Origin: an uncultured Alistipes sp.
Lineage (GTDB): Bacteria > Bacteroidota > Bacteroidia > Bacteroidales > Rikenellaceae
Length of the DNA stretch: 64,000 nucleotides
Direction of reading: 5' to 3'
Assembly: GCA_900546065.1 (NCBI GenBank)
Contig: URBK01000001.1
Span: 155,167-219,166, forward strand
Shown in pieces: positions 50,799-60,389 of this stretch; the stretch's first letter is position 1, and each line of letters starts with the position of its first letter. The notes below the pieces were generated by a model that did not search any database, had not been told where the DNA came from, and saw nothing but the letters and a program-made list of their open reading frames with translations. A program made the position numbers and the translations under genes.

Positions 50799-53700
50799 AT
50801 GAACCTGAAACGAACCATCGAATCGTTGCGCCAAGTGATTACCTTCACACGTTACGCACTGGTAATCACGCTATTGACGGGGGGGGGGATTTTTCACCGC
50901 TCAGGCGCAGAACACTGTGAAGGGTAACGTCACCGACCCCAGCGGCGCGCCGCTCGTCGGAGCTACGGTAATTATCGTGGAGGACAATACCAAAGGAACG
51001 TTTACCAATGCCGACGGCGACTTCGAAATCAATGTGCCGCAGGGCAATTCTCTGCAAATCTCCTCTATCGGCTACAAGACCTCAACCGTCAAGATCGGGA
51101 GCCAGACAAATCTCAAGATCGTGTTGGCGGAGGATCTCAACCAGTTGGAAGATGTCGTGGTCATAGGTTACGGTACCGCCCGCAAAGGTGACCTTACGGG
51201 ATCGATATCGAGCGTAAGCGGCTCCAACCTCACAAAACGCTCGTCTCAACAGATAACCTCGGCACTGCAGGGTCAGATAGCAGGTCTGCAGGTGACCCGC
51301 TCGTCGGGCGGCCCGGGCGACTCGGGTTCGATACGCATACGCGGCGTCACCACCATGTCGACTAACGACCCGCTCATCATCGTCGACGGCGTACCGACCT
51401 CGACGCTTAACGACGTGCTCGCATCCGACGTGGAGACCATGACCGTATTGAAGGACGCCGCCTCGGCCGCAATCTACGGATCACGCGCCGCCGCAGGCGT
51501 CATCCTCATCACCACCAAGCGAGCCCGCTCGAACGAGTTCTCGCTCGACTACAACTACGAGTTCGCCCTCGACACGCCAACCACCCGACCCACAAACGGA
51601 GACGCCATCGACTGGCTCAACATCCAGAACGAGATCAAGTGGAACGACGGCGCCTCGGACCCCTACTCGATGTATTCGCAGGAGTATATCAACTCCTACA
51701 TGGAGAACAACGCCACCGACCCGTACCACTACGCCAATACCGACTGGGTGGACCTCATGCTCAAGAAGACCACCAGCCACCAGCAGCACTCGCTCAGCGT
51801 AACGGGCGGCACGGACAAGCTGCGCTCAAAGTTCACATTCAACTACCAGAACGGCAAGGGCTATTACGACAACCGCGGCTATGAGCGCTATGCGGGACGT
51901 GTCAACAACGACTACAAGATCACCGACTGGATGCGCTTCAACCTCGACTTCAACTTCTCGGCCTCGCAAAGCAAGTCCCCGGCGTTGGGCAACGCCATAT
52001 ATTGGGCCTACCTCATGGCCCCGATCTACGCCCCCTACTGGGAGAACGGGCAGTATGCCGACGTCAAGGACGGCGCCAACGGTCTGGCCGGACTCAAGGA
52101 GGGCGGTATATCGAGAACCAACTACTACAAGTTCGGCGGCAAGGCGCAGCTCGACATCACGCCCGTCAAGGGCCTTACGCTGACGGCGGTATTCTCACCG
52201 CGCTACAGCATAACCAAGGGCAAGTCGTTCAAGAAGGCCGTGAACGTATACTATGAGGACGGCCGCAGCGTGCTCATGCAGTCGCTCAAGACCACCAACC
52301 TGTCGGAGAGCCGCAACGACAGCAACAACATGACTTATCAGTTCTACGCCAACTACGGCAACAAGTGGGGTGACCACTCGTTCAGCGCCATGGTCGGATA
52401 CGAGGGCTACAAATACGAGTGGGAGAATCTGGGCGCCTCGCGCACCAACTACCTTCTCGACCGCTACCCCTACCTGAACCTCGGCCCCGAGGACTACCAG
52501 TACAACTCGGGCAGCGCGGGACACAACGCCTACCAGTCGGTATTCGGCCGCCTGATGTACTCGTACCGCAACAAATACATGATTCAGGCAAACATCCGTA
52601 CCGACGGTTCGTCGCGTTTCCACAAGAACTCGCGTTGGGGCACCTTCCCCTCGGTATCGGCCGGATGGGTCATATCGGAGGAGCCGTGGTTCAAGAACGA
52701 CGTCCTTCAGTACCTCAAGCTGCGCGGCTCGATCGGACAGCTCGGAAATGAGCGTATCGGTTCGGAGTTCCCCTACATGGCCGCCATATCGTTCGGCAAC
52801 AGCTACATGTACGACAAGGGCTCGCAGACTGTCAGCGCCGTGCAGAACGCCGCACAGGTATACTACGCCTTCCAAGACATAACGTGGGAGACAACCACCA
52901 CATACGGCGTGGGAGCCGACATGTCGTTCCTCGACGAGCGCCTGCGCCTGTCGGCCGACTACTACTACAAGAAGACCGAGGACATGCTGCTCACACTCGG
53001 ATTCCCCTCGTACGCGGGATTCTCGGCACCCTCGCAGAACGCCGGCGACATGTACACCAAGGGTTGGGACCTCGAGATCGGATGGTCGGACACCATAGGC
53101 GACTTCTCGTACAGCATCTCGGCCAACCTCTCGGACTACCGCTCGCGCATGGGATACCTCGGCGACCGCCGCACCATCTCGGGCAACTACATCACCGAGG
53201 AGGGATCCTACTATAACGAGTGGTACATGTACCGCACCGACGGCATCTTCCTTACGGACGAGGATCTCTACGATGCCGAGGGCAACAAATACCCCACCCT
53301 GACGGCCAACGACAAGGCCGGTAACATCAAGTATGTCGATGTGGACAACAGCGGCACCATCAACGCCGACGACAAGGTGCGTCTGGGCAACTCGCTGCCC
53401 GAGTATCTCTACGGCGGCAATATCTCGCTCGGATGGAAGGGTCTCGACTTCAACCTCTCGTTCCAAGGCGTCGGCCACCAGAGGGTGCTCTTCAACACCA
53501 GCTGGATACAGCCCCTCAAGGAGCAGTGGGGCGCCGTACCGTCACTGCTTCTGGGCAACTACTGGAGCCAGCACAACACCCCCGAACAGAATGCCGCAGC
53601 CAAATATCCGCGTCTGACATATACCAATACGACAAATACGTATACCGGTTCGGACTACTGGCTCTTCAACGGCGCATACTTCCGCGTGAAGAACATCACG

Positions 53701-53883
53701 CTCGGCTATACGCTGCCGTCGGATCTGATCAAGCACGTATTCATGAAGTCGCTGCGTTTCTACGTCAGCGTCACCGACCTGCCCGCCATCAGCAACTTCC
53801 CCAAAGGATACGATCCCGAGATCGGCTATGGCTCCGACTTCATCTCGACATCATTCGTATTCGGTGTTAATGTGAAATTCTAA
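50799..53883 (+). CDS. SusC/RagA-family TonB-dependent transporter, frame interrupted at a G10 tract
   Basis: Outer-membrane importer of oligosaccharides or other nutrients, working with the SusD lipoprotein. ATG 50799 begins a signal peptide (YALVITLLTGG) that runs into ten G residues (50879-50888); in this sequence the frame then hits a stop after 42 codons. The remaining protein is open from codon 50917 onward in the +1 frame. Nine G would join both parts through GGGFFTAQAQNTVKG, a proper signal cleavage site. Downstream domains are complete: carboxypeptidase-regulatory-like repeat (GNVTDPSGAPLVGATV), TonB-box-like DVVVIGYGTA, plug with LQGQIAGLQV and the SusC signature VLKDAASAAIYGSRAAAGVI, then the barrel ending FVFGVNVKF. 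Confidence 0.88.
50879..50888 (+). repeat. Homopolymeric G10 tract in the SusC signal-peptide region
   Basis: Ten consecutive G residues between CTATTGAC and ATTTTTCACC. One base too many (or two too few) for the SusC frame. A contingency-locus-like tract, or a sequencing error. Confidence 0.85.
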
Positions 53884-53889
53884 AAGCGT

Positions 53890-55692
53890 ATGAACCGTAT
53901 GAAAAAGATATTATTGGCAACATGCATCGCATCGGCCGCACTGCTCTCGGCGTGTGTCGATCTTGATTTGGCTCCGCTCTCGGAGGGCTCGAGCGAGACG
54001 TGGTACTCCTCGCAGTCCGAGATCGAGATGTCGCTGAACGACTTCTACCGCACGGACTTCTTCCCCATACTCGACAAGTCGTGGGGTGACGACGTGACGT
54101 GGCGCAACAATACTCAGGCCGTGCAGAACGGCACCATGACTGCCGAGGACGGCACCGTGGCCAACCGCTGGCAGAACTTCTACAAGGGTATAGCCCGCGC
54201 CCTGCGACTGCTGGGCAAGATGGACAATGCCCGTGCCATGGGAATCTCCGAGGCCGACATTACCCAATACGAGGGCGAGGCATACTTCTATCTGGGCTAT
54301 GCCTACGGCATGCTGGCCTTCTTCTGGGGCGACGCCATCCTCGACAAAACGGGCATGACCCTCGAGGAGGCATATCAGGCCGTACGCTCGCCCAAGGCCG
54401 ACGTGCTCGAATACGCATACCAGTGCTTCGACGAGGCGGCCAACCGCCTACCCACGACATACTCGGGCATACAGCGCGCAACCAAGGGTGCGGCTCTGGC
54501 GTTCAAGGCACGCATGGCCCTCTGGAACGGCGATTATGACGTTGCGGCCGACGCGGCCAAGCTCTGCATGGGCCTCGGCATATACAAGCTGCACGACAAC
54601 TATCAGGATCTGTTCACGGCATCATGGTCGGACGAGTGGATCTTCTTCTTCCGCGGTGACGTCACTCTGAAGAAATACTACTTCGCCGCTGCCGACGTGA
54701 ACAACATCGTACCCCGTCTGGTAGGCGGTTGGGGCGGTGTGTGCGCACCATCGTACGAACTTATATGCGCATACCCCTGCATCGACGGCAAACCCATCGA
54801 CGAGTCGCCGCTCTATAACCCGAAGGATCCCTTCGAGAACCGAGACCCGCGTCTTGCCATGACCGTCGTACCCTTCGCTACGGCATACACCAAGAGCGTA
54901 CTCGACGGTACGTACAAACCCGAAGATTACGGCTGGCTCGGATACGAACACTCTCCCGACCCGACCCGCACGCAGGTGACAAACCTCTCGACGGGTGAGC
55001 TCATAAGCAACACCGACTCGAAGGCCCGTGCCGAGCATGCCGCCTACAACGGTTTCATGTTCAAGAAGTATGTCGACGAGTCGTGGCTCGAGAACGGACA
55101 CAACGGAGCCCCCACCACATATCCCTATCTGCGTTACGGCGACGTGCTCCTGATGTACGCCGAGGCGATGAACGAGCTGGGCGAATGCGATCAGGAGGTG
55201 CTCAACCTGACGATCAACGAACTGCGCAAGCGCGCATACCGCGGTACGGGCATCGACTATCCCGTGGCTACGGTCGGCTCGCAGCAGGCCATGCGTACGA
55301 TGATCCGCACCGAGCGCTTCATCGAGATGGCATTCGAGGGATGGCGCTATCCCGACCTTCTGCGCTGGCGCCTTGCGGAAGTGATCTTCAACCGTCCCAC
55401 CTATTACCTCAAGCGCGCATGGTCGGGTTCGGCATCATGGGATGGCAACGAGCAGAATGTGAGCGACGACTACAAGGTTCTCATACAGAACTGGAAGGAC
55501 GGAAACTACCCGATCGGAGGTACGCCGCAGATCGACGAGAACGGTCTTGCCGACCTGCAATATATGGTCGATGCAGGCTATATCGTCATCGCGGCCGAGC
55601 GTAAGTTCGACGCTTCGCGCGACTACCTGTGGCCCGTTCCTGCCGACGACAGATTGATAAACGACAAGCTGGACCAGAACCCCAACTGGTAA
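53890..55692 (+). CDS. SusD/RagB-family outer-membrane lipoprotein
   Basis: Surface lid that captures the substrate for SusC. 600 residues; lipobox LLSAC (Cys22) after a typical signal peptide, then the SusD N-terminal domain (SSETWYSSQSEIEMSLNDFY) and TPR-like helices with RALRLLGKMDNARAMG and EAYFYLGYAYGMLAFFWGD, and the C-terminal RTERFIEMAFEGWRYPDLLRW signature. It starts 6 bases after susC, the usual pairing. A second in-frame Met lies three codons on. Confidence 0.93.
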   Translation: MNRMKKILLATCIASAALLSACVDLDLAPLSEGSSETWYSSQSEIEMSLNDFYRTDFFPILDKSWGDDVTWRNNTQAVQNGTMTAEDGTVANRWQNFYKGIARALRLLGKMDNARAMGISEADITQYEGEAYFYLGYAYGMLAFFWGDAILDKTGMTLEEAYQAVRSPKADVLEYAYQCFDEAANRLPTTYSGIQRATKGAALAFKARMALWNGDYDVAADAAKLCMGLGIYKLHDNYQDLFTASWSDEWIFFFRGDVTLKKYYFAAADVNNIVPRLVGGWGGVCAPSYELICAYPCIDGKPIDESPLYNPKDPFENRDPRLAMTVVPFATAYTKSVLDGTYKPEDYGWLGYEHSPDPTRTQVTNLSTGELISNTDSKARAEHAAYNGFMFKKYVDESWLENGHNGAPTTYPYLRYGDVLLMYAEAMNELGECDQEVLNLTINELRKRAYRGTGIDYPVATVGSQQAMRTMIRTERFIEMAFEGWRYPDLLRWRLAEVIFNRPTYYLKRAWSGSASWDGNEQNVSDDYKVLIQNWKDGNYPIGGTPQIDENGLADLQYMVDAGYIVIAAERKFDASRDYLWPVPADDRLINDKLDQNPNW

Positions 55693-55700
55693 CAGCCGCA

Positions 55701-55750
55701 TGATACCTACACGAGAGAGCCCGACCACAATCGGGCTTCTCGCGGTATCA
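55701..55750 (+). terminator. Nested hairpin between SusD and the 55851 gene
   Basis: TGATACC (55701-55707) pairs with GGTATCA (55744-55750); inside, GAGAGCCCGA pairs with TCGGGCTTCTC. No T run follows, so it may only reduce read-through or stabilise the susCD message. Confidence 0.5.
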
Positions 55751-55850
55751 CGGGGAAGGCTCTATACATGACACCTCTCGAATCGGGACATACGGTACGA
55801 GGGGTATGGCAATTAAACCGGCAAAAGCAAAAGTCTAAATAACAAAAAAC

Positions 55851-58319
55851 ATGACATCCAACAAATTACTGATTCTGGCAGCGGCGGCATCAATGGCCGT
55901 TGCATGCGGCGGCGGAGAACGTCCCACGGCCGTCGACCAGACGGGATATCCGTGTTACAGCGGCATATATCCCCACTTGGCATACTACAACTCGCAGGGA
56001 GAGTGCGGTACGGGCGCCGTCGTTCCATGGGCCGGCGCATTGTGGGTTGTGACCTACTCGCCGCACGAGCCTTACGGTTCGGACGACAAACTCTACCAGA
56101 TCAAGCCCGACCTGACGCAAATAGTACGTCCGGAGAGTATCGGGGGAACCCCTGCCAACCGCATGATCCATACGCCGAGCCAACAGCTCTTCATCGGCCC
56201 CTACGCCATCGATACGGCCGCCAACGTGCGGGTCATACCCTACGACCGCGTCCCGGGACGTCCGACGGGCAATGCCGCCCATCTTACCGACCCCGAGAAC
56301 CGCATATTGCTGGCCACGATGGAGGCCGGATTCTACGATATAGATGTCCATACGCTCGACGCCAAAACCCTATATAAGGACGGTAACCAGATGCGGCGCG
56401 AGGGCGCCACGGGACGTCTCAGCCCACTGTTGCCGGGATATCACGGCAAGGGTTTCTATTCGAGTCAGGGTGTGGCCGTCTACTCCAACAACGGCGAGGA
56501 GGGTGAGCTGGCACAGCGTCAGTTCGATATTCCCTCTGGGTCGCTCTCGGAGTGGGACGGCAAGGATTGGAAGGTCATACGCCGCAACCAGTTCACCGAG
56601 GTGACGGGCCCGGGCGGCATCGAGGGCAACGCCTCGACCTCCGATCCCATCTGGTCGCTCGGCTGGGACTACAAGTCGGTCATTCTGGCCTGCCGCGACA
56701 CCGTGGCCGGGTGGACATTCTACCGTCTGCCCAAGGCGAGCTTCGCATACGACGGCGCCCACGGCTGGAATACCGAATGGCCGCGCATACGCAACGTTGG
56801 CACGCGCGAGAACCCCGACATGCTGATGACCATGCACGGCATGTTCTGGCGCTTCCCGCACACGTTCACATCACAGAATACGGCCGGTATAACTCCGCGC
56901 GGCGCCTACCTGAAGGTTATCGGCGACTTTACGGAGTGGAATGGGCGTCTGGTATTCGGATGCGACGACTCGGCCCAGAGCGAGTTCCTCAACAAGCGCC
57001 GCCAGAAGGGCAATATCGGCGGCACGGGGCAGTCGAACTCCAATATCTGGTTCGGCGACATCTCCACGCCCGACAACGTAGGCCCCACCACGGCCGCGGG
57101 ATCACTCTGGCTCAAGGAGCAGGTCGAGGCCGGCGTGCCGTCGGATCCGTTCCTCTTTGCCGGCTGGGACAACCGCTGCGCATGGATGGCCAACCGCTCG
57201 GATAAGGACGCCACCATAACCTTCGAGGTCGACAAGAAGGGCGACGGGACATGGACACAGCTGCGCACCGAGACACTTGCCGCAGGCGAGTCGAAATTCA
57301 TACCTTTCGAGCCGCAGGATGAGGGTGTATGGATCCGCGCCACGAGCGACGCGACGATACGTGCCGACCTGACCTTCGTGCTTGCCGAGGCCGAGACCCG
57401 TACGACCGAACCCAACGCCATCTTCGACGGCATAGCCGTTGTCGGCGGCAAGGCCGATTCGGAGGGACTCATGTACGGTCTTCCCGACAACCGCCGCGCA
57501 CTCGGAGTGCTCGCGACGACAGCCGACGGCAAGGCATACTACGAACTCGATGCCGCGATGAACCTTACGCCGCACGACGATCCCGAGATGAGCCAGCATA
57601 TAGCCGAAAAGTTCGCCATTCCGCACGATGTGGTGGAGGTCGACAAGGGATCGGTGCTCATCGTCGACGCAAAGGAGCGCCGCTGGCGCCTGCCTCTGGG
57701 TGACGAGGCATATAATGACATGATCGCCGAGGCTCGCCTGCGTCTGTGCCGCGAGGTGGCCACTGAACGCGACCTCTTCTCATGCCACGGCACCTTCTAC
57801 GAGTTGCCGGCAGAGAATGCCGACGGCTTTGCCAAGATCCGTCCCGTGGCGTCGCACTCGTTCGCCATCAACGACTACGCCTCGTACCGCGGCATGATGA
57901 TGCTCACGGGCATCGACCACTCCAAGGCTGCCCGCAACCCTCATGTCGTTCTCTCGCAGGACGGCAAGGCGGCTGTATGGGCCGGAGTCATAGACGACCT
58001 GTGGCACATGGGCAAGCCGACGGGACACGGAGGCCCGTGGGTGGAGTCTCAGGTCAAGGCCGGCGTGGCGTCGGATCCCTATCTGATAGGCTTCTACGAC
58101 AAACGTACGATGAGCCTCTCGCACACCGATTCGGGCAATGTGGTCTTCACCGTCGAGGTCGACCCCACGGGTGACGGCGAGTGGTTCCGTTACGGCAGCT
58201 TCGAGGTGTCGGCCGGACAGACCTTCGAGCACACCTTCCCGCAATCGTTCCAAGGACGTTGGATACGTGTCACGGCCGACCGCGACACCAAAGCCACAGC
58301 ATGGTTCGAATACAGATAG
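55851..58319 (+). CDS. Large unassigned lipoprotein with internal duplication, 822 residues
   Basis: Signal peptide with a lipobox (SMAVAC, Cys19). The first 400 residues are rich in Trp, Gly and Asp with repeated beta-blade-like strands, suggesting a propeller. Two homologous modules of about 95 residues follow: about 418-515 (GSLWLKEQVEAGVPSDPFLF) and about 726-822 (GGPWVESQVKAGVASDPYLI); they share the order WL/WV, SDP, DKKGDG/DPTGDG, WIRAT/WIRVT. No catalytic motif recognised. Third gene of the SusC-SusD unit, so probably a surface glycan-binding or -processing protein. Confidence 0.6.
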   Translation: MTSNKLLILAAAASMAVACGGGERPTAVDQTGYPCYSGIYPHLAYYNSQGECGTGAVVPWAGALWVVTYSPHEPYGSDDKLYQIKPDLTQIVRPESIGGTPANRMIHTPSQQLFIGPYAIDTAANVRVIPYDRVPGRPTGNAAHLTDPENRILLATMEAGFYDIDVHTLDAKTLYKDGNQMRREGATGRLSPLLPGYHGKGFYSSQGVAVYSNNGEEGELAQRQFDIPSGSLSEWDGKDWKVIRRNQFTEVTGPGGIEGNASTSDPIWSLGWDYKSVILACRDTVAGWTFYRLPKASFAYDGAHGWNTEWPRIRNVGTRENPDMLMTMHGMFWRFPHTFTSQNTAGITPRGAYLKVIGDFTEWNGRLVFGCDDSAQSEFLNKRRQKGNIGGTGQSNSNIWFGDISTPDNVGPTTAAGSLWLKEQVEAGVPSDPFLFAGWDNRCAWMANRSDKDATITFEVDKKGDGTWTQLRTETLAAGESKFIPFEPQDEGVWIRATSDATIRADLTFVLAEAETRTTEPNAIFDGIAVVGGKADSEGLMYGLPDNRRALGVLATTADGKAYYELDAAMNLTPHDDPEMSQHIAEKFAIPHDVVEVDKGSVLIVDAKERRWRLPLGDEAYNDMIAEARLRLCREVATERDLFSCHGTFYELPAENADGFAKIRPVASHSFAINDYASYRGMMMLTGIDHSKAARNPHVVLSQDGKAAVWAGVIDDLWHMGKPTGHGGPWVESQVKAGVASDPYLIGFYDKRTMSLSHTDSGNVVFTVEVDPTGDGEWFRYGSFEVSAGQTFEHTFPQSFQGRWIRVTADRDTKATAWFEYR

Positions 58320-58375
58320 TTTAACGGCCGCGCCACCGGAAGGATTCGTGCGGCCATATACAGAACCGAAACATT

Positions 58376-60259
58376 ATGCAACACATGAGAAGATTAACCG
58401 TTATGGCACTTGCGCTCATGGCTCTTGGCGCCTGCACGTCCGCTCCCGCCACGGGTGAAGGCGTGCTCGTCGAGGCCGAGAACTTTGCCGTCAAGGGCGG
58501 CTGGAGCGTCGATCAGCAGTTCACCTTCGAGATGGGCTCGCCGTATCTCATAGCGCACGGCATGGGACGCCCCGTCGGGGATGCCTCGACCGAGGTGACG
58601 ATACCCGCCGCAGGACAATACCACGTCTACGTGCGCACCTACAACTGGACCTCGCCGTGGTCCGACAAGAGCGGCCCGGGAGCTTTCACCATATCTGTCG
58701 GCGGCAGCGACCTCGATGCCACGCTCGGATGCGAGGGCTCGCAATGGGAGTGGCAGTATGCCGGTGCGGCAGACCTGCCGAAAGGCACGGCCAAGATCAC
58801 CCTGCACGACAGGACGGGCTTCGACGGCCGCTGCGATGCTGTCTGGATCACCCCCGACAAGAATATAGTCCCGCCCGCCGGCGGCGAGGCTCTGGCCGAG
58901 TTCCGCGACAAGGTCAACCCCCGCAAGATACGCAAGGTGGAGTATGACTTCGTCGTTGTGGGCGGCGGCGTGGCCGGAATGTGCGCCTCGGTTGCAGCGG
59001 CACGTCAGGGCGTGAAGGTCGCCCTCATCAACGACCGCCCGATCTGGGGCGGCTGCAACAGCTCCGAAACCCGCGTCCATCTGGGCGGGCATATCGAGAT
59101 GGAGCCTTACACCAATCTGGGCAACATGATCAAGGAGTTCGGCCCCCTGCGCGGCGGCAACGCACAGCCCGCCGAATTCTACGAGGACGACAAGAAACGC
59201 GCTTTCCTCGAGGCCGAGTCCGATAACCTCGACCTCTACCCGTCGTATCGTGTCGAGAAGGTCGACTGCCGCAACGGACATATCAATGCCGTCTACGCGA
59301 CACATATCGAGACGGGCGAGACGGTAGAGTTCCGTTCGCCGATATTCTCCGACTGCACGGGTGACGGCACGGTGGGATATCTCGCCGGCGCCGACTACTC
59401 GATGGGGCGCGAGAGCCGCGCCGAGTACAACGAACCCTCGGCACCCGAACAGGGCGACAGCCTCACCATGGGCGCCTCGGTACAGTGGTACTCGGTCGAG
59501 GATGATGCGCCGAGTTCGTTCCCCCTCTTCGAGTACGGGCTCAACTTCAACGACCAGAGCTGCGAGCGCGTAACCATGGGCGAATGGACTTGGGAGACGG
59601 GCATGAACCGCGACCAGTGCGAGGAGTTCGAGCGCATACGCGACTACGGCCTGATGGTTGTATATTCCAACTGGAGCTATCTGAAGAACCGCCTCAAGGA
59701 CAACGACAAATACAGGAACCGTTCGCTCGGATGGGTAGCCTACATCGCCGGCAAGCGCGAGTCGCGCCGTCTTCTGGGTGACCACGTCCTCACGGAGAAC
59801 GACCTCATAAACGAGGTTGTCTACCCAGACGCATCGTTCACCACCACATGGAGCATCGACTTGCACTATCCCGACCCCAAGAACTCGGAACACTTCCCGG
59901 GCGAGGAGTTCAAGTCGATATGCACGCACGGCGCCGTTAACCCCTACGCCGTACCCTATCGCTGCCTCTATTCGCGCAACATCGACAACCTCTTCATGGC
60001 TGGGCGCGACATCAGCGTAACACACATCGGTCTGGGGACAGTGCGCGTAATGCGCACCACGGGCATGATGGGCGAGGTCGTGGGTATGGCCGCAGGTCTC
60101 TGCACCGAGCATAAGGCCCTGCCGCGCCAGATCTACACCGACCATCTCGACGAGCTGAAGGCTCTCATGTCTAAGGGCATGGGCAAGAGCGGCCTCAAGA
60201 ACAACCAGCTCTACAACCTCGGCGGCAACTGGCCCACATACCGCAAACCCAAGAATTAG
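58376..60259 (+). CDS. FAD-dependent oxidoreductase lipoprotein with N-terminal binding domain
   Basis: 627 residues. Lipobox LGAC (Cys20), then a beta-sandwich (about 30-165: VEAENFAVKGGWSVDQ, VYVRTYNWTSPW) that looks like a carbohydrate-binding or golvesin-type domain. From about 190 is an FAD_oxidored (PF12831-like) domain with the dinucleotide motif VVVGGGVAGMCASVAAARQG, the IWGGCNSSETRVHLGG segment and the C-terminal NLFMAGRDISVTHIGLGTVRVM motif. Such proteins occur in Bacteroidetes carbohydrate loci and may oxidise a sugar hydroxyl; the substrate is unknown. A terminator follows 29 bases after the stop. Confidence 0.8.
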   Translation: MQHMRRLTVMALALMALGACTSAPATGEGVLVEAENFAVKGGWSVDQQFTFEMGSPYLIAHGMGRPVGDASTEVTIPAAGQYHVYVRTYNWTSPWSDKSGPGAFTISVGGSDLDATLGCEGSQWEWQYAGAADLPKGTAKITLHDRTGFDGRCDAVWITPDKNIVPPAGGEALAEFRDKVNPRKIRKVEYDFVVVGGGVAGMCASVAAARQGVKVALINDRPIWGGCNSSETRVHLGGHIEMEPYTNLGNMIKEFGPLRGGNAQPAEFYEDDKKRAFLEAESDNLDLYPSYRVEKVDCRNGHINAVYATHIETGETVEFRSPIFSDCTGDGTVGYLAGADYSMGRESRAEYNEPSAPEQGDSLTMGASVQWYSVEDDAPSSFPLFEYGLNFNDQSCERVTMGEWTWETGMNRDQCEEFERIRDYGLMVVYSNWSYLKNRLKDNDKYRNRSLGWVAYIAGKRESRRLLGDHVLTENDLINEVVYPDASFTTTWSIDLHYPDPKNSEHFPGEEFKSICTHGAVNPYAVPYRCLYSRNIDNLFMAGRDISVTHIGLGTVRVMRTTGMMGEVVGMAAGLCTEHKALPRQIYTDHLDELKALMSKGMGKSGLKNNQLYNLGGNWPTYRKPKN

Positions 60260-60288
60260 TCTCAAACACCCTCTACGTTCATACAAAC

Positions 60289-60324
60289 CGCTTGTCGGCT
60301 CGCGGGCCGGCAAGCGTATTTTTT
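60289..60324 (+). terminator. Terminator after the oxidoreductase gene
   Basis: CGCTTG (60289-60294) with CAAGCG (60311-60316) plus an inner CGGC/GCCG pairing, followed by TATTTTTT. Marks the end of the SusC-led unit. Confidence 0.75.
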
Positions 60325-60389
60325 CACGACGCGCCCACATCTATAACACGCCTGATTCCATACATACCTGACACCACACATATAAAGAT

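Noticed and set aside
58394..60340. 648-codon minus-strand frame
   Set aside because: Antisense to the FAD-dependent oxidoreductase, which has the dinucleotide motif and signal peptide; composition typical of a shadow frame in GC-rich DNA.
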